64,000 bases of DNA from Porphyromonadaceae bacterium UBA7555 (GCA_002478045.1 DLLT01000031.1:77190-141189), one strand, 5' to 3'; numbered from the stretch's first letter, positions 27,466 through 38,077 are shown. A program made the numbers and translations. Notes: generated from the sequence alone by a model not told the origin.

Positions 27466-27841
27466 TGTTTTATTATCTTGTATGGTTGAATATTTGATGG
27501 TGGTGTGGGGCGCGGGGCGCTCGTACGCTTCCGGTAGTGTTCCGCGTGGCGTTCCTCGGCTGTGCAGCCGCAGTCACAGAGAGGTGATGTTCGTTGTGAC
27601 CCTTCACTGGCCGCGGTGCCCGTGCGGACTTGCTCGGTTGGGACGTGGTGTCGGCACTTACTGCGTGCCGTTCGGCCCCGGCCTTCGCCTCCGCCTGATG
27701 GCGGACGACGCACACTATCATCGGTTATTGTTGATGTGTATGCTATGTACTAAAAGGTATTCGCTTCGATAATGTCTCGCGGTGCCGCTGCACCCGCGAC
27801 ATTGCCGGCTATGTGGTAGTGTCGTCTTGACGCACTCCGCA
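27466..27841 (-). other. Long GC-rich spacer between rpsK and rpsD
   Basis: 376 bp without a supportable gene; open frames on both strands are Arg/Pro-rich and look like noise. It contains hairpins such as TCCGCC-TGAT-GGCGGA (27690-27705) and GGCTGTGCAGCC near 27554. It is one of several such spacers in this operon. Confidence 0.5.
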
Positions 27842-28231
27842 TTATACGCGGCGGCGTTTGGGAGGACGGCATCCGTTGTGCGGCAGCGGCGTAACGTCGA
27901 TTATCTCGGTTACTTCGATGCCTGCGCCGTGGATGGTACGGATGGCGGACTCGCGTCCGTTGCCGGGTCCCTTGACGTATGCTTTTACCTTGCGCAGACC
28001 CAGGTCGTATGCGGTCTTGGCGCAGTCCTGCGCTGCCATCTGAGCAGCGTAAGGGGTATTCTTCTTTGAGCCTCTGAAGCCCATTTTGCCTGCCGATGAC
28101 CAGGAGATAACCTGGCCTTCGCTGTTGGCAAGGCAAACGATGATGTTGTTGAAAGAGGAGTGTACGTGAAGCTGGCCTTCGGCGCTGACTTTGACGTTTC
28201 TCTTCTTAGCTGCGACTGTTTTCTTTGCCAT
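27842..28231 (-). CDS. rpsK: 30S ribosomal protein S11
   Basis: 129 aa. Sits on the platform and helps shape the mRNA exit channel. Marks: [21 protein letters not shown] and the C-terminal [15 protein letters not shown]. It starts 18 bp after rpsM. Confidence 0.97.
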   Translation of the reverse strand: MAKKTVAAKKRNVKVSAEGQLHVHSSFNNIIVCLANSEGQVISWSSAGKMGFRGSKKNTPYAAQMAAQDCAKTAYDLGLRKVKAYVKGPGNGRESAIRTIHGAGIEVTEIIDVTPLPHNGCRPPKRRRV

Positions 28232-28249
28232 AATTGGATGGTGTTGTTA

Positions 28250-28630
28250 TTATTTAGTAGCTTTCTTTTTGTTGGCGACGGTTTTCTTGCGGCCCTTGCG
28301 GGTACGTGCGTTGTTCTTTGTGGACTGACCGCGCACGGGAAGACCGTTACGATGACGGATTCCGCGATAGCATCCTATATCCATAAGACGCTTGATGTTC
28401 AGCTGGATTTCGCTGCGCAGGTCGCCTTCTACTTTGTAATCGCTGCCTATCACTTCGCGGACCTTGGCGGCCTGTTCGTCGCTCCAGTCTTTAACTTTGA
28501 TGTTGACATCTACGCCGGCTTTCTCCAAGATGCTCTTAGCCGAGCTGCGGCCTATGCCGAAGATGTAGGTCAGTGCGATTTCACCTCTTTTGTTTTGGGG
28601 GAGGTCAACTCCCACGATTCTTACTGCCAT
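28250..28630 (-). CDS. rpsM: 30S ribosomal protein S13
   Basis: 126 aa. Head protein that contacts the P-site tRNA and bridges to L5. Marks: [20 protein letters not shown], the central [22 protein letters not shown], and a basic tail ([16 protein letters not shown]). Confidence 0.97.
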   Translation of the reverse strand: MAVRIVGVDLPQNKRGEIALTYIFGIGRSSAKSILEKAGVDVNIKVKDWSDEQAAKVREVIGSDYKVEGDLRSEIQLNIKRLMDIGCYRGIRHRNGLPVRGQSTKNNARTRKGRKKTVANKKKATK

Positions 28631-28677
28631 ATATGTGGTTATGTTGTTGTGTTGGTGCGGTTGGATTTAATAAAAAA

Positions 28678-28794
28678 TTATCCTTGACGCATTTTTAATT
28701 TGGGATTTTTTTTATTGATCACATACAGCCGACCCTTACGACGGACGATTTTGCTGTCGGGCGTGCGTTTTTTGATTGAAGCTCGTACTTTCAT
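28678..28794 (-). CDS. rpmJ: 50S ribosomal protein L36, zinc-free form
   Basis: 38 aa, read directly from the sequence; ATG at 28794, TAA at 28680-28678. It begins [10 protein letters not shown] and has the core [18 protein letters not shown]. The Cys/His zinc ligands of the C+ form are all absent, so this is the C- type, which does not bind zinc. It lies between infA and rpsM, the usual place. Confidence 0.95.
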   Translation of the reverse strand: MKVRASIKKRTPDSKIVRRKGRLYVINKKNPKLKMRQG

Positions 28795-28895
28795 TGTTCT
28801 TTTAGTATTATAGTTTACGTTGTTTTTTCGGATTTATTGCCCGGCGGTATCGTCGCTGTGTGCACACGCCGTCGGGGTTACACCTTTTACAATGC

Positions 28896-29114
28896 TTATT
28901 TGTAGCGGAAGGCTATGCGCCCTTTGCTCAAGTCGTATGGGGACATCTCTACGCGCACTTTGTCCCCGGGAAGTATTTTAATATAGTGCATACGCATCTT
29001 TCCGGAGATGTGTGCCGTGATCTGATGCCCGTTCTCGAGCTCGACGCGGAACATTGCGTTGGATAGGGCCTCTACGATGGTGCCGTCCTGTTCTATTGCT
29101 GCCTGTTTTGCCAT
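28896..29114 (-). CDS. infA: Translation initiation factor IF-1
   Basis: 72 aa, the standard size. OB-fold protein that binds the A site during initiation. Marks: [18 protein letters not shown] and [18 protein letters not shown]. 74 bp downstream of map. Confidence 0.97.
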   Translation of the reverse strand: MAKQAAIEQDGTIVEALSNAMFRVELENGHQITAHISGKMRMHYIKILPGDKVRVEMSPYDLSKGRIAFRYK

Positions 29115-29188
29115 AAATGGTGTTGCTGTTAAGTATTGCTTGTGGTGTAGTGTTGGGTTGGTGTTTATTTTATTTGATTTGACTCGGT

Positions 29189-29971
29189 TCAGATAAATCG
29201 TTCGCCAAGGGCTTCGCGGATGTACTCAAAGGATGTCAGCACTCGTGTCTCGCCGTTGACTATGGCCATAGTGTGCTCATAGTGAGCCGATGGACGATGG
29301 TCGCGTGTACGGCAGGTCCATCCGTCTTGTGCTATGGTGATGTTACGGCTTCCCATATTTATCATGGGCTCGATGCAAAGACACATACCGTTACGTATCA
29401 CCGGGCCGGTGCCGCGACGTCCGTAGTTGGGCACTTCGGGATCTTCATGCATATCACGACCTATTCCGTGTCCGCACATCTCGCGTACAACGCTGTATCC
29501 GCGATGTTCGCAGTATGTCTGCACGGCATTGCTGATGTCTCCTATGCGGTGACCGGCGCGACATGCCTCAATGCCTACGTACAATGATTCTTTGGTGGTG
29601 CGGCACAAGGCCAGCACTTCGGGGTCTACTTCGCCCACGGCGAAGGTGTAGCACGAATCTCCCATAAAGCCGTCTTTGGCTACCACCAAATCGGTGCCTA
29701 TGATGTCGCCTTCGCGCAGGGCGTATGCCGACGGAAATCCGTGAACTACGACATCGTTGACTTCGATGCACAGCGTGCCGGGGAAGCCTTCGTAACCGAG
29801 GCAAGCCGGTATACCGCCGTTGTCATGGATATATTCGCGGGCTATGGTGTCCAAGCGCTGAGTCGTAACCCCGGGCGCTATCCAGCGAGCTATCTCGCCC
29901 AGCGTCCTGGAGGTCAGGTCGCAGGCCGGAAGCATCTGCTCGATTTCTTGTGGGGTCTTTAGCTTGATCAT
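29189..29971 (-). CDS. map: Methionine aminopeptidase, type I
   Basis: 260 aa. It removes N-terminal Met from nascent proteins. Metal ligands are all visible: Asp in GTDLV, Asp in [10 protein letters not shown], His in [12 protein letters not shown], Glu in CIEPMI and Glu in AHYEHTMAI. Type I (no insert, no long N-terminal extension). Placed after secY without adk, as in other Bacteroidetes. Confidence 0.97.
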   Translation of the reverse strand: MIKLKTPQEIEQMLPACDLTSRTLGEIARWIAPGVTTQRLDTIAREYIHDNGGIPACLGYEGFPGTLCIEVNDVVVHGFPSAYALREGDIIGTDLVVAKDGFMGDSCYTFAVGEVDPEVLALCRTTKESLYVGIEACRAGHRIGDISNAVQTYCEHRGYSVVREMCGHGIGRDMHEDPEVPNYGRRGTGPVIRNGMCLCIEPMINMGSRNITIAQDGWTCRTRDHRPSAHYEHTMAIVNGETRVLTSFEYIREALGERFI

Positions 29972-30019
29972 TATGGCGTTGTTTTGTGGTGGTTATCTGT
30001 CGTTGTCGCCGCCGTGTGT

Positions 30020-30045
30020 GCGGACGGGTCTGTCGGCCCGTCCGC
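30020..30045 (-). promoter_or_regulatory. Hairpin in the secY-map spacer
   Basis: GCGGACGGG/CCCGTCCGC, a perfect 9-bp stem with an 8-nt loop in the 97-bp spacer. There is no U-run, so it is not a standard terminator; it may be an RNA-processing or stability element (inference). Confidence 0.45.
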
Positions 30046-30068
30046 GGCACTGCGGTGGTTTGGTTGTA

Positions 30069-31418
30069 TCAATATGCCGAGCCTGTAGTGCGTCCCTTAA
30101 TCTTGCCTTCTTTCATAAGGCCGTCATAGTGGTGCATCATCAGGTGCGACTCGATTTGTTGCAGGGTGTCAAGCACAACACCTACCATAATCAGCAGGGA
30201 TGTGCCGCCGAAGAATTGTGCAAAGTTCTGGCTGATGCCGAAGAAGCGAGCAAAAGCGGGAAGGATTGCAACGATGCCCAAGAAGATAGAGCCGGGCAGG
30301 GTGATGCGGCTCATAATGGTGTCGAGGTACTCGGCCGTCTTCTTACCCGGTTTGACGCCGGGGATAAATCCGTTGTTGCGCTTCATATCTTCGGCCATCT
30401 GGGTGGGACGCACCGTGATGGCAGTGTAGAAGTAGGTGAAGGCAACAATCATCAAGAAGAAGATAAGGTTGTACCAAAAGCCGTTGATATCAGTCAATGC
30501 TTGCACCAGGCCCGAGCCATCGCTCGCAAAGCCTACCAGCGTGATGGGGATAAACATAATTGCCTGTGCAAAAATGATAGGCATCACACCGGCTGCATTG
30601 ACTTTCAAAGGTATGTACTGGCGTGCACCACCGTACTGACGGTTGCCGACAATACGCTTGGCGTATTGTACGGGCACTTTACGTGTCCCTTGTACCAAAA
30701 GCACTGCACCGATGGTAACGGCAAACAGCAGCACAATTTCGACGATGAACATCACAAGACCGCCTTCGCTACCACTGGCACCGGGCAGACGGGAAGTGAA
30801 TTCGTAGAACAGTGCCGATGGGAGTCGGGCAATGATACCTACCAAGATGATGAAGGAGATACCGTTGCCTATACCGCGGTCGGTGATACGCTCGCCCAAC
30901 CACATGATGAACATAGAGCCGGCTGCGAGGATGATGGTCAGGTAGACGATGTTCCAGAACCCGAAAGTAGCAACTTCTCCACCATTAGCTTGCGCAAACT
31001 GGTACTGGAGGTTGACCAGATAGGCGGGTGCCTGCATAAGCAGGATCAACACTGTCAAATAACGGGTGTACTGGGTCAGTTTTTGACGTCCGCTCTCGCC
31101 TTCACGCTGCATCTTCTGGAACGAAGGAAGCACCATGCCGAGGAGCTGGATAACGATGGAGGCAGTGATGTAGGGCATAATACCCAAGGCAAATATTGAT
31201 GCCTGGGAGAACGCGCCGCCGGAGAACATATCGAGCAGCTGCATCATACCTGTCTTGTTGGTGAAATTAGACAGAGCATCGATGGCAGCCGGAGATACGC
31301 CGGGGAGCACTACATAACAGCCCAGTCGGTAGATGAGTACCAACAGGACAGTGATGAGGAGCCTCTTGCGCAGCTCTTCGATAGTCCAGATGTTTTTTAA
31401 GGTCTCGAAGAATCTCAT
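30069..31418 (-). CDS. secY: Protein translocase subunit SecY
   Basis: 449 aa with ten hydrophobic helices. Channel of the Sec translocon in the inner membrane. Marks: LITVLLVLIYRLGCYVVLPGV at TM1, the plug region after it, LGIMPYITASIVIQLL and GERITDRGIGNGISFII. It starts 6 bp after rplO, the classic spc order. Confidence 0.98.
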   Translation of the reverse strand: MRFFETLKNIWTIEELRKRLLITVLLVLIYRLGCYVVLPGVSPAAIDALSNFTNKTGMMQLLDMFSGGAFSQASIFALGIMPYITASIVIQLLGMVLPSFQKMQREGESGRQKLTQYTRYLTVLILLMQAPAYLVNLQYQFAQANGGEVATFGFWNIVYLTIILAAGSMFIMWLGERITDRGIGNGISFIILVGIIARLPSALFYEFTSRLPGASGSEGGLVMFIVEIVLLFAVTIGAVLLVQGTRKVPVQYAKRIVGNRQYGGARQYIPLKVNAAGVMPIIFAQAIMFIPITLVGFASDGSGLVQALTDINGFWYNLIFFLMIVAFTYFYTAITVRPTQMAEDMKRNNGFIPGVKPGKKTAEYLDTIMSRITLPGSIFLGIVAILPAFARFFGISQNFAQFFGGTSLLIMVGVVLDTLQQIESHLMMHHYDGLMKEGKIKGRTTGSAY

Positions 31419-31424
31419 ATTGTG

Positions 31425-31871
31425 TTATGCTTTGACGACAGCGCCGCCTGCGGCCTCGATGGCCTTCTGGGCTGCCTGTGAGAATGCGTTGGCCTCAACG
31501 GTTATGGCTTTGGTAATTTCGCCGCCGGCGAGTATCTTAACCAGCTGGTTGCGGCCGGCAAGTCCGGCTGCACGAAGGTCGGCGAGGGTCACCTTGTCAA
31601 GGTTTTTGCCCTCGGCAAGTGTTTGGATTACGTCGAGATTGATGGCCTTGTACTCTACACGGTTCAGGCTTTTGAAGCCCCACTTGGGAAGACGACGTTG
31701 CAGAGGCATCTGACCGCCTTCGAAACCGATTTTACGTTTGTAACCCGAACGCGATTTGGCACCTTTGTGTCCGCGTGTGGATGTACCGCCCTTGCCGGAA
31801 CCCTGGCCGCGACCTATGCGGGTCTTGGTGCGTACCGAGCCGATAGCGGGTTGTATATTGCTTAAGTCCAT
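31425..31871 (-). CDS. rplO: 50S ribosomal protein L15
   Basis: 148 aa. Late-assembly 50S protein. Marks: the Gly/Arg/Lys-rich start [20 protein letters not shown] and [17 protein letters not shown], and an Ala-rich C-terminal lobe. Confidence 0.97.
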   Translation of the reverse strand: MDLSNIQPAIGSVRTKTRIGRGQGSGKGGTSTRGHKGAKSRSGYKRKIGFEGGQMPLQRRLPKWGFKSLNRVEYKAINLDVIQTLAEGKNLDKVTLADLRAAGLAGRNQLVKILAGGEITKAITVEANAFSQAAQKAIEAAGGAVVKA

Positions 31872-31921
31872 TGTTATTTTCTATTATGGGTGTTGGTTAT
31901 GTTGTTTTTGGAGTTGTCCCT

Positions 31922-31947
31922 CCGCCGGGGCTTTTCGGTCCCGGCGG
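31922..31947 (-). promoter_or_regulatory. Hairpin in the rpmD-rplO spacer
   Basis: CCGCCGGG (31922-31929) pairs with CCCGGCGG (31940-31947) over 8 bp in a 95-bp spacer. No U-run follows. Function unknown. Confidence 0.45.
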
Positions 31948-31966
31948 GTCGGACTGTCTCCTTATA

Positions 31967-32146
31967 TCAGGCCTCGGTAACGGTTACAAGGTGATGTACC
32001 TTCTGTACCATGCCGCGGATGGAGGGGGTGTCTTCCTTTACCACGGTGTGGTTCATCTTGCGCAGGCCTAAGGCGTCAAGAGTGCGCTTCTGTACTGCCG
32101 GGCAGTTGATGCGGCTCTTAGTCTGTGTGATTTTTATCTGTGCCAT
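31967..32146 (-). CDS. rpmD: 50S ribosomal protein L30
   Basis: 59 aa, read directly from the sequence; ATG at 32146, TGA at 31969-31967. It begins MAQIKITQTKSRINC and has the family core RTLDALGLRKMNHTVV. It lies between rpsE and rplO, the normal place. Confidence 0.95.
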   Translation of the reverse strand: MAQIKITQTKSRINCPAVQKRTLDALGLRKMNHTVVKEDTPSIRGMVQKVHHLVTVTEA

Positions 32147-32207
32147 TGTCTGGTGTTTTGTAGTTTGTGTGACTTTGCCCGGGCTTGGAGTCGCGGGCTT
32201 GAATGTC

Positions 32208-32726
32208 TTAGCCGCGGAAAACTTTTTCGACGGTGATGCCGCGGTTCTGCGCTACCTGTGCGGGCGAACGCATCTCGGACAAGGCGGCTATGGTGGCCTT
32301 TACAAGGTTGTGGGGGTTGGACGAACCTTTGCTCTTTGCAAGGACGTCGGTCACGCCTACGCTCTCGAGGACGGCACGCATAGCGCCACCGGCCTTTACA
32401 CCGGTACCGGTGGAGGCGGGTTTGAGGATGATGCGCGAGCCGCTGAATTTGGCTTCCTGCTCGTGGGGGATGGTGCCTTTGTGTACGGGTACGCGGACGA
32501 GGTTTTTCTTGGCTGCTTCTACGCCCTTGGCGATAGCGGCCTGTACCTCGTTGGCCTTACCCAAGCCCCAGCCTACGATGCCGTTTTCGTTACCGACAAC
32601 GACGATGGCGGCGAAGGTGAAGGTACGACCACCCTTGGTTACTTTGGTGACGCGGTTGATGGCCACTAAGCGGTCTTTCAGTTCGAGATCGCTTGTAGTT
32701 TTTACTCGATTGTTTCTTTTAGCCAT
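32208..32726 (-). CDS. rpsE: 30S ribosomal protein S5
   Basis: 172 aa from the ATG at 32726 ([11 protein letters not shown]), 11 bp after rplR; an earlier in-frame ATG would overlap rplR. Marks: the S5 N-domain [20 protein letters not shown] and C-domain [20 protein letters not shown]. It affects accuracy of decoding and start selection. Confidence 0.97.
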   Translation of the reverse strand: MAKRNNRVKTTSDLELKDRLVAINRVTKVTKGGRTFTFAAIVVVGNENGIVGWGLGKANEVQAAIAKGVEAAKKNLVRVPVHKGTIPHEQEAKFSGSRIILKPASTGTGVKAGGAMRAVLESVGVTDVLAKSKGSSNPHNLVKATIAALSEMRSPAQVAQNRGITVEKVFRG

Positions 32727-32737
32727 GATGGTTGTCT

Positions 32738-33082
32738 TTAGAATTTGAGGCCACAAGCGCGTGCGGCGTCGGCCAGGGATTTAACACGACCGTGGAAGAG
32801 GTATCCGTTGCGGTCAAATACTACTTCGGTAATGCCGGCGGCCAGGGCCTTCTCGGCGATTTTTTTGCCGACTTCTGCAGCGACGGTCTTCTTGTCGCCT
32901 TGAACGTCGAGGTTGCGCGATGATGCTGCAACCAAGGTGGCTCCTGCCAAGTCGTCTACGAGTTGTACGTAGATCTGCTTATTGGAGCGGAACACTGTCA
33001 TGCGCGGACGCTGGGCTGTTCCGGAGATTTTGCCGCGGATGCGTGTCTTGATTTTATTTCGTCTTTCTATTTTGGTTACCAT
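32738..33082 (-). CDS. rplR: 50S ribosomal protein L18
   Basis: 114 aa. Binds 5S rRNA with L5. Marks: [20 protein letters not shown], and the C-terminal [20 protein letters not shown]. Confidence 0.97.
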   Translation of the reverse strand: MVTKIERRNKIKTRIRGKISGTAQRPRMTVFRSNKQIYVQLVDDLAGATLVAASSRNLDVQGDKKTVAAEVGKKIAEKALAAGITEVVFDRNGYLFHGRVKSLADAARACGLKF

Positions 33083-33140
33083 TGTGGTAGGATGTTTTTT
33101 GTGGATTGTGTGAGGTTGTTGCTAAGCTATGGCCCGGTTA

Positions 33141-33695
33141 TTACTTGGCGCTTGCGCTCTTACCGGACTTGCGACGAATGATTTCGCCGACAAACTTGAT
33201 GCCTTTGCCTTTGTAAGGCTCGGGCTTGCGCAGTGAGCGAATCTTGGCGCATACCTGACCGAGAAGCTGCTTGTCATCGCTTTCGAGGATGATCAGCGGG
33301 TTCTTGTTGCGCTCGCTCTTAGCCTCTACCTTAACCTCGGGGGGAAGCTTTATATAGATGGCGTGAGAGTAGCCGAGTGCCAGCTCCAGAACTTGGCCGG
33401 TAGCTGTAGCGCGGTAACCTACGCCTACGAGTTCCATTTCTTTACGGTAGCCTTCGCTCACGCCTACGACCATATTGTGAATCAGCGCGCGCCACAAACC
33501 GTGCTGTGCGCGATGCTCGCGATCGTCGGTGGGACGGGTTACTACTACGTGTCCGTCTTCAACTTTGACGCTGAGGTCGGAGTGTACAGTCTGTTCGAGG
33601 GTGCCCTTGGGACCCTTGACTGTGACTTTTTCGCCGGATACCGTGACGGTAACGCCGGCGGGTATTGCTATGGGGGCTTTTCCTATACGTGACAT
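33141..33695 (-). CDS. rplF: 50S ribosomal protein L6
   Basis: 184 aa. Two-domain protein near the GTPase centre. Marks: MSRIGKAPIAIPAGVTV and the C-terminal signature KPEPYKGKGIKFVGEIIRRK. Confidence 0.97.
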   Translation of the reverse strand: MSRIGKAPIAIPAGVTVTVSGEKVTVKGPKGTLEQTVHSDLSVKVEDGHVVVTRPTDDREHRAQHGLWRALIHNMVVGVSEGYRKEMELVGVGYRATATGQVLELALGYSHAIYIKLPPEVKVEAKSERNKNPLIILESDDKQLLGQVCAKIRSLRKPEPYKGKGIKFVGEIIRRKSGKSASAK

Positions 33696-33717
33696 GTCTG
33701 TGTGCTTTGTTCAGTGA

Positions 33718-34116
33718 TTAGTATACGTAGCATAACACTTCGCCGCCGATTTTTTCTTCGGCTGCCTGCTTGTTGGTCATCACGCCTTTGCTGGTGGACA
33801 GGATGGCGATGCCAAGTCCGTTGAGCACACGGGGCATGTCTTTGTAGCCGGTGTATTGACGAAGGCCGGGACGCGATACGCGCTTGAGAACCTTGATGGC
33901 GTTAACACGGTCTACGGGATCGTACTTGAGGGCTATTTTAATAGCGCCTGCAGGAGTGTTCCCTTCGATGAATTTGTAGTTGAGGATGTAGCCCTGCTCG
34001 AAGAGTATCTTGGTGATCTCTTTCTTGATGTTGGAGGCGGGCACTTCCACAACGCGGTGGTTGGCCTTGATGGCGTTCCTCAATCTTGTCAGATAGTCTG
34101 CAATGGGATCTGTCAT
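33718..34116 (-). CDS. rpsH: 30S ribosomal protein S8
   Basis: 132 aa. Binds the central domain of 16S rRNA; in E. coli it represses the spc operon. Marks: MTDPIADYLTRLRNAI and GLGIAILSTSKGVMTNKQA. A 193-bp spacer with strong hairpins precedes it. Confidence 0.97.
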   Translation of the reverse strand: MTDPIADYLTRLRNAIKANHRVVEVPASNIKKEITKILFEQGYILNYKFIEGNTPAGAIKIALKYDPVDRVNAIKVLKRVSRPGLRQYTGYKDMPRVLNGLGIAILSTSKGVMTNKQAAEEKIGGEVLCYVY

Positions 34117-34225
34117 TGTTGTTTGTTGTTAAATTGATTGGGGTGTTCCCAACAATATTTAATACTAAAAGTCTTCTCTGTTTGTCATGCCCTCCAAAAG
34201 GATGGCAGCGGGAGGGAGGAGCGGA

Positions 34226-34305
34226 ACCGCATTATGCGGTGTGTATGTCATCAATTTAGTCATCCGTGTCGGGCCGCCGCAGGTCCATGCCCGCGGCGGC
34301 AACGG
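34226..34305 (-). promoter_or_regulatory. Hairpins in the rpsN-rpsH spacer
   Basis: The 193-bp spacer holds a perfect palindrome ACCGCAT-T-ATGCGGT (34226-34240) and an 8-bp stem GCCGCCGC/GCGGCGGC (34273-34280 with 34293-34300) enclosed by CCGT/ACGG. S8 is a known autoregulator of this operon in other bacteria, so a translational operator is possible, but unproven here. Confidence 0.45.
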
Positions 34306-34309
34306 ACGT

Positions 34310-34615
34310 TTACCAGCTGGCTTTCTTTACACCGGGTATCAGACCGGCAGAAGCCATCTCGCGGAACTGTATACGCGAAATACCGAACTGGCGCATATAT
34401 CCCTTGGGGCGTCCGGTGATGGAGCAGCGGTTGTGCATCCGGATGCTGGACGCGTTCTTGGGCAGGCGTTGCAGCTGCTGATAAATCTCGTAGGCACTTT
34501 CGCCTTGCTTGGCGAGCTCTTTGGCCTGCAGACGCAGTGCTGCTTTACGCTCGGCATATTTCTGAACGAGGCGTGCGCGCTTTACTTCGCGCGCTTTCAT
34601 TGATTCTTTTGCCAT
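34310..34615 (-). CDS. rpsN: 30S ribosomal protein S14, zinc-independent form
   Basis: 101 aa. Head assembly protein. It has the long form without CxxC zinc knuckles; the conserved C-terminal part reads [20 protein letters not shown] and ends PGVKKASW. Slightly longer than the usual 89 aa of Bacteroidetes. Confidence 0.96.
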   Translation of the reverse strand: MAKESMKAREVKRARLVQKYAERKAALRLQAKELAKQGESAYEIYQQLQRLPKNASSIRMHNRCSITGRPKGYMRQFGISRIQFREMASAGLIPGVKKASW

Positions 34616-34636
34616 TATACTGTGTTTGTGCGGGGG

Positions 34637-35188
34637 TTAGTTTTTGGCGTTCTTGAAGGGAAGTCCGAAGTGCTTGAGCAGCGCGTAACCTTCGGCATCA
34701 GTCTTGGCGGAAGTCACAAATGTGATGTTCATACCAAGAAGCTTGCTGATGGCATCGATGTTGATCTCGGGGAAGATGATCTGCTCGGTGATGCCGAGAG
34801 TGTAGTTGCCACGGCCGTCAAGTTTGCCTTCTATACCCTTGAAATCACGGATACGGGGCAGAGCCACACGTACCAGACGCTCAAGGAATTCGTACATACG
34901 CTCGCGACGAAGGGTCACGCGTACGCCTACGGGCATTTTCTTGCGCAGGTGGAAGTTGGAGATATCCTTCTTGGACAAGGTGGCCACTGCTTTCTGACCG
35001 GTGATGGCGGTGAGCTCGGCGATGGCGGTGTCTATGATCTTGCGATCCTGAGTTGCTTCACCAAGACCCTGATTAATGACAATTTTCTCCAAGCGGGGCA
35101 CCTGCATTACGGTGGTGTAGTTGAACTCTTTCTCAAGGGCGGGGATAATGCGCTCCTTGTAGTCTTTCTGAAGTGTGGTGGTGCTCAT
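34637..35188 (-). CDS. rplE: 50S ribosomal protein L5
   Basis: 183 aa. Binds 5S rRNA and contacts P-site tRNA. Marks: [33 protein letters not shown] and the C-terminal [19 protein letters not shown]. Its ATG shares one base with the rplX stop (TAATG). Confidence 0.97.
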   Translation of the reverse strand: MSTTTLQKDYKERIIPALEKEFNYTTVMQVPRLEKIVINQGLGEATQDRKIIDTAIAELTAITGQKAVATLSKKDISNFHLRKKMPVGVRVTLRRERMYEFLERLVRVALPRIRDFKGIEGKLDGRGNYTLGITEQIIFPEINIDAISKLLGMNITFVTSAKTDAEGYALLKHFGLPFKNAKN

Positions 35189-35508
35189 TATTTAATCTCC
35201 TCTCCTGATTTTTTTGAATAACGGACTGTCTTGCCTGCCTCGTTCTTACGGAAGCCCACGCGTACGGGCTTACCGCTCTTGGGGTCGAGCAGGGCAACGT
35301 TGCTCACATGTATGCCGGCCTCTTTCTTCACCAGACCGCCCTGAGGGTGCTGAGCCGAGGGTTTGGTGGCCTTGGTGACTACATTGACGCCTTCGACGAC
35401 TACACGGTCTTTTTTGACGAGTACTTCGAGTACGCGTCCTTGCTTGCCGCGGTCTTCGCCGGCGAGCACTTGTACGGTGTCGCCTTTTTTGATATGCTGT
35501 TTGCTCAT
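35188..35508 (-). CDS. rplX: 50S ribosomal protein L24
   Basis: 106 aa. An assembly-initiator protein with a KOW motif ([20 protein letters not shown]). The rest has [20 protein letters not shown]. Translation is probably coupled to rplE by the TAATG junction. Confidence 0.97.
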   Translation of the reverse strand: MSKQHIKKGDTVQVLAGEDRGKQGRVLEVLVKKDRVVVEGVNVVTKATKPSAQHPQGGLVKKEAGIHVSNVALLDPKSGKPVRVGFRKNEAGKTVRYSKKSGEEIK

Positions 35509-35541
35509 TGTCTTGTTTGTGTTTGGTGGCGCGAGGCTTGA

Positions 35542-35907
35542 TTAGAGCACCTCGGGTGCCAGTGAAACGATTTTCATGTTGGTGGCACGGAGCTCACGGG
35601 CTACCGGTCCGAAGATACGCGTGCCACGGAGTTCGCCTGCGTTATTGAGCAGTACACAGGCGTTGTCGTCAAAGCGGATGTAGGATCCGTCGGCACGGCG
35701 GATTTCCTTCTTGGTGCGTACGACGACGGCTTTGCTGACGGTGCCTTTCTTGACGTCGGAACCGGGCAGGGCGTTTTTCACCGATACTACGATGATGTCA
35801 CCTACGGAAGCATAACGGCGCCCTGTACCTCCGAGTACGTGGATGCACAGTACTTCTTTGGCGCCGGAGTTGTCGGCTACAGTGAGCCTTGTTTCGGTTT
35901 GTATCAT
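35542..35907 (-). CDS. rplN: 50S ribosomal protein L14
   Basis: 121 aa. Forms inter-subunit bridges. Marks: [20 protein letters not shown] and the C-terminal [19 protein letters not shown]. Confidence 0.97.
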   Translation of the reverse strand: MIQTETRLTVADNSGAKEVLCIHVLGGTGRRYASVGDIIVVSVKNALPGSDVKKGTVSKAVVVRTKKEIRRADGSYIRFDDNACVLLNNAGELRGTRIFGPVARELRATNMKIVSLAPEVL

Positions 35908-35912
35908 TGTCG

Positions 35913-36170
35913 TTACTTAACTTTTTCGATGATTTCTACTAATCTCCAGCGCTTGGTCTTGCTCATAGGGCGAGTTTCCATCAGGCGTACGGTGTCACCT
36001 ACGGAGCACTCGTTCTTCTCGTCGTGGGCGTGGAACTTCTTGGTCTTGTTCACGAATTTGCCGTAGATGGGGTGTTTCTCTTTCCATTTTACGGTCACGG
36101 TGATTGTCTTGTCGCCTTTGTTGCTGGAAACAACCCCGATGCGTTCTTTACGAAGATTTCGTTTTTCCAT
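35913..36170 (-). CDS. rpsQ: 30S ribosomal protein S17
   Basis: 85 aa. Early 16S 5'-domain binder with an OB fold. Marks: [18 protein letters not shown] and the typical MIETRPLSKTKRW-like segment, here [16 protein letters not shown]. 5 bp before rplN. Confidence 0.97.
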   Translation of the reverse strand: MEKRNLRKERIGVVSSNKGDKTITVTVKWKEKHPIYGKFVNKTKKFHAHDEKNECSVGDTVRLMETRPMSKTKRWRLVEIIEKVK

Positions 36171-36219
36171 GTGTTTCTGTTGTTAGTTGTTGTGGAACAT
36201 TGGATGGGGATGTCCGGAG

Positions 36220-36429
36220 TTATTTCGCAGCTTTGGCTTCCTGTATTTCGCGAGCACGAAGTTCGGTCTTCACGCGTGCTATAGCACGACGGTCGGCTGT
36301 AATCTTTGCAGGGTTATCCAGGGGCGTTACGGCATGGTTGATGGTGAGCTGGCGGTAGTCTTTCTCCATCTGTGCGAGGCGTGCGCGCAGGTCGGCGGTC
36401 GCCATTTCTTTGATTTCTTGCTGTTTCAT
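36220..36429 (-). CDS. rpmC: 50S ribosomal protein L29
   Basis: 69 aa. Sits at the tunnel exit with L23. Two-helix protein: MKQQEIKEMATADLRARLAQ and the second helix with RRAIARVKTELRARE. Confidence 0.95.
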   Translation of the reverse strand: MKQQEIKEMATADLRARLAQMEKDYRQLTINHAVTPLDNPAKITADRRAIARVKTELRAREIQEAKAAK

Positions 36430-36445
36430 AGTGGCGTGCTGACTT

Positions 36446-36877
36446 TTAGACGTTCTGGCTGGGATCGTAGTCGCGTGCTACGACGAATTTGGTGACTACG
36501 GGGAGCTTCTGTGCGGCAAGGCGCAGTGCTTCCTTTGCGATTTCGTAGCTTACGCCTTCGACCTCGATAATCATACGGCCGGGAGTAACGGGTGCTACGA
36601 AGCCTTCGGGCGAACCTTTACCTTTACCCATACGGACTTCGGCAGGTTTCTTGGTGATAGGCTTATCGGGGAAGATGCGTATCCAAATCTGACCCTGACG
36701 CTGCATGTAGCGGGTCACGGCGATACGAGCAGCCTCTATCTGGCGACCGGTGATCCATTTGGATTCAAGGGTCTTTATACCAAAGGAGCCGAAGGCGAGC
36801 TGGTTGCCACGTTGGGCATTACCTTTCATGCGGCCTTTTTGTGAACGGCGGAATTTGGTTTTCTTAGGTTGTAACAT
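36446..36877 (-). CDS. rplP: 50S ribosomal protein L16
   Basis: 143 aa. Near the peptidyl-transferase centre and tRNA-binding site. Marks: [19 protein letters not shown] and the signature [20 protein letters not shown]. Confidence 0.97.
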   Translation of the reverse strand: MLQPKKTKFRRSQKGRMKGNAQRGNQLAFGSFGIKTLESKWITGRQIEAARIAVTRYMQRQGQIWIRIFPDKPITKKPAEVRMGKGKGSPEGFVAPVTPGRMIIEVEGVSYEIAKEALRLAAQKLPVVTKFVVARDYDPSQNV

Positions 36878-36931
36878 TGTCGTTTTTGTTGGATGTTGTT
36901 AACTTTTGTGTTGTTCTCCGCGTGCCGTGCC

Positions 36932-37666
36932 TTAACGGGGGTTCTTGGCACCGCGGCGGAAGCCTCCGCGACGGCCTGCCGGTGCACCGGCGGGACGATT
37001 TTCCTTGGAAGCCTGAGTGAACGAGGGAGCCAGGTCACGTTTGCCATAGACTTCGCCACGGCAGATCCATACCTTTACGCCGACAACGCCGACTTTGGTG
37101 TGGGCTTCTACGAGTGCGTAGTCGATGTCGGCACGCAGAGTGTGCAGGGGAGTACGACCTTCCTTGAACATTTCACTGCGAGCCATTTCGGCGCCGTTGA
37201 GGCGGCCGCTGACCTGTACCTTGATACCCTCTGCACCGGCACGCATAGTCGATGCTACGGCCATCTTAACGGCGCGGCGGTAAGCTATCTTACCTTCGAT
37301 CTGACGAGCGATATTGGCGGCTACGATTTGGGCGTCCATTTCGGGGCGTTTTACCTCGAAGATATTGATTTGTACGTCTTTGTCGGTGATTTTCTTAAGC
37401 TCTTCTTTGAGCTTTTCAACTTCGCTGCCGCCTTTGCCGATAATCAGACCGGGGCGCGAGGTGCAAATGGTGATGGTTACGAGCTTGAGGGTACGTTCGA
37501 TGACAATGCGGGATACCGAGCATTTGGCCAAGCGGACATCGAGGTAGCGGCGAAGGCGCGAGTCTTCTAAGATGGTGTCGCCGTATTTCTTGCCGCCGTA
37601 CCAGTTGGAATCCCAGCCACGGATGATGCCGAGGCGGTTGCTGATAGGATTAACTTTCTGTCCCAT
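36932..37666 (-). CDS. rpsC: 30S ribosomal protein S3
   Basis: 244 aa. Lines the mRNA entry channel. Marks: [20 protein letters not shown], the KH-domain [14 protein letters not shown] and the C-domain signature [20 protein letters not shown]. The C-terminus (about 215-244) is Gly/Arg/Ala-rich and basic. It starts 3 bp after rplV. Confidence 0.97.
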   Translation of the reverse strand: MGQKVNPISNRLGIIRGWDSNWYGGKKYGDTILEDSRLRRYLDVRLAKCSVSRIVIERTLKLVTITICTSRPGLIIGKGGSEVEKLKEELKKITDKDVQINIFEVKRPEMDAQIVAANIARQIEGKIAYRRAVKMAVASTMRAGAEGIKVQVSGRLNGAEMARSEMFKEGRTPLHTLRADIDYALVEAHTKVGVVGVKVWICRGEVYGKRDLAPSFTQASKENRPAGAPAGRRGGFRRGAKNPR

Positions 37667-37669
37667 GGT

Positions 37670-38077
37670 TTATGCTTCTGTGTTTTGGTTGATACGGTCT
37701 ACGATGATGGTGACGTGGTTGGAACGCTTGCGAATGCGATATCCACGTCCTTGGGGTGCTGTGCGAAGGCGTTTGAGCATCGGTGCGCAGTCTACGTGTA
37801 TGGTCTTTACGCAGAGTACGCCGGCTTCGGCCTTTTCTTCGTTCTTTGCTTCCCAGTTGGCGATGGCCGAGCGAAGGAGCTTTTCGAGACGTCCGGCAGC
37901 TTCCTTATTGGAGAACTTGAGCAGGCCTAAGGCGCGGAAAACTTCTTTGCCACGTACCATATCAGCCACGAGGCGCATCTTGCGGGGGGAAGAAGGGACG
38001 TTGTTGAGCCGCGCAAAGGCTGTCACTTTCTTGACTGCCTTGATCTTGTCGGCTGCTTCTTTTTTTCTATTACCCAT
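37670..38077 (-). CDS. rplV: 50S ribosomal protein L22
   Basis: 135 aa. Extends a loop into the exit tunnel. Marks: [20 protein letters not shown] and the tunnel-loop region ending [21 protein letters not shown] 242-bp spacer separates it from rpsS. Confidence 0.97.
   Translation of the reverse strand: MGNRKKEAADKIKAVKKVTAFARLNNVPSSPRKMRLVADMVRGKEVFRALGLLKFSNKEAAGRLEKLLRSAIANWEAKNEEKAEAGVLCVKTIHVDCAPMLKRLRTAPQGRGYRIRKRSNHVTIIVDRINQNTEA

Noticed and set aside
27231..27772. Arg/Pro-rich frames in the rpsK-rpsD spacer
   Set aside because: No start context or family; GC-rich random frames on both strands.
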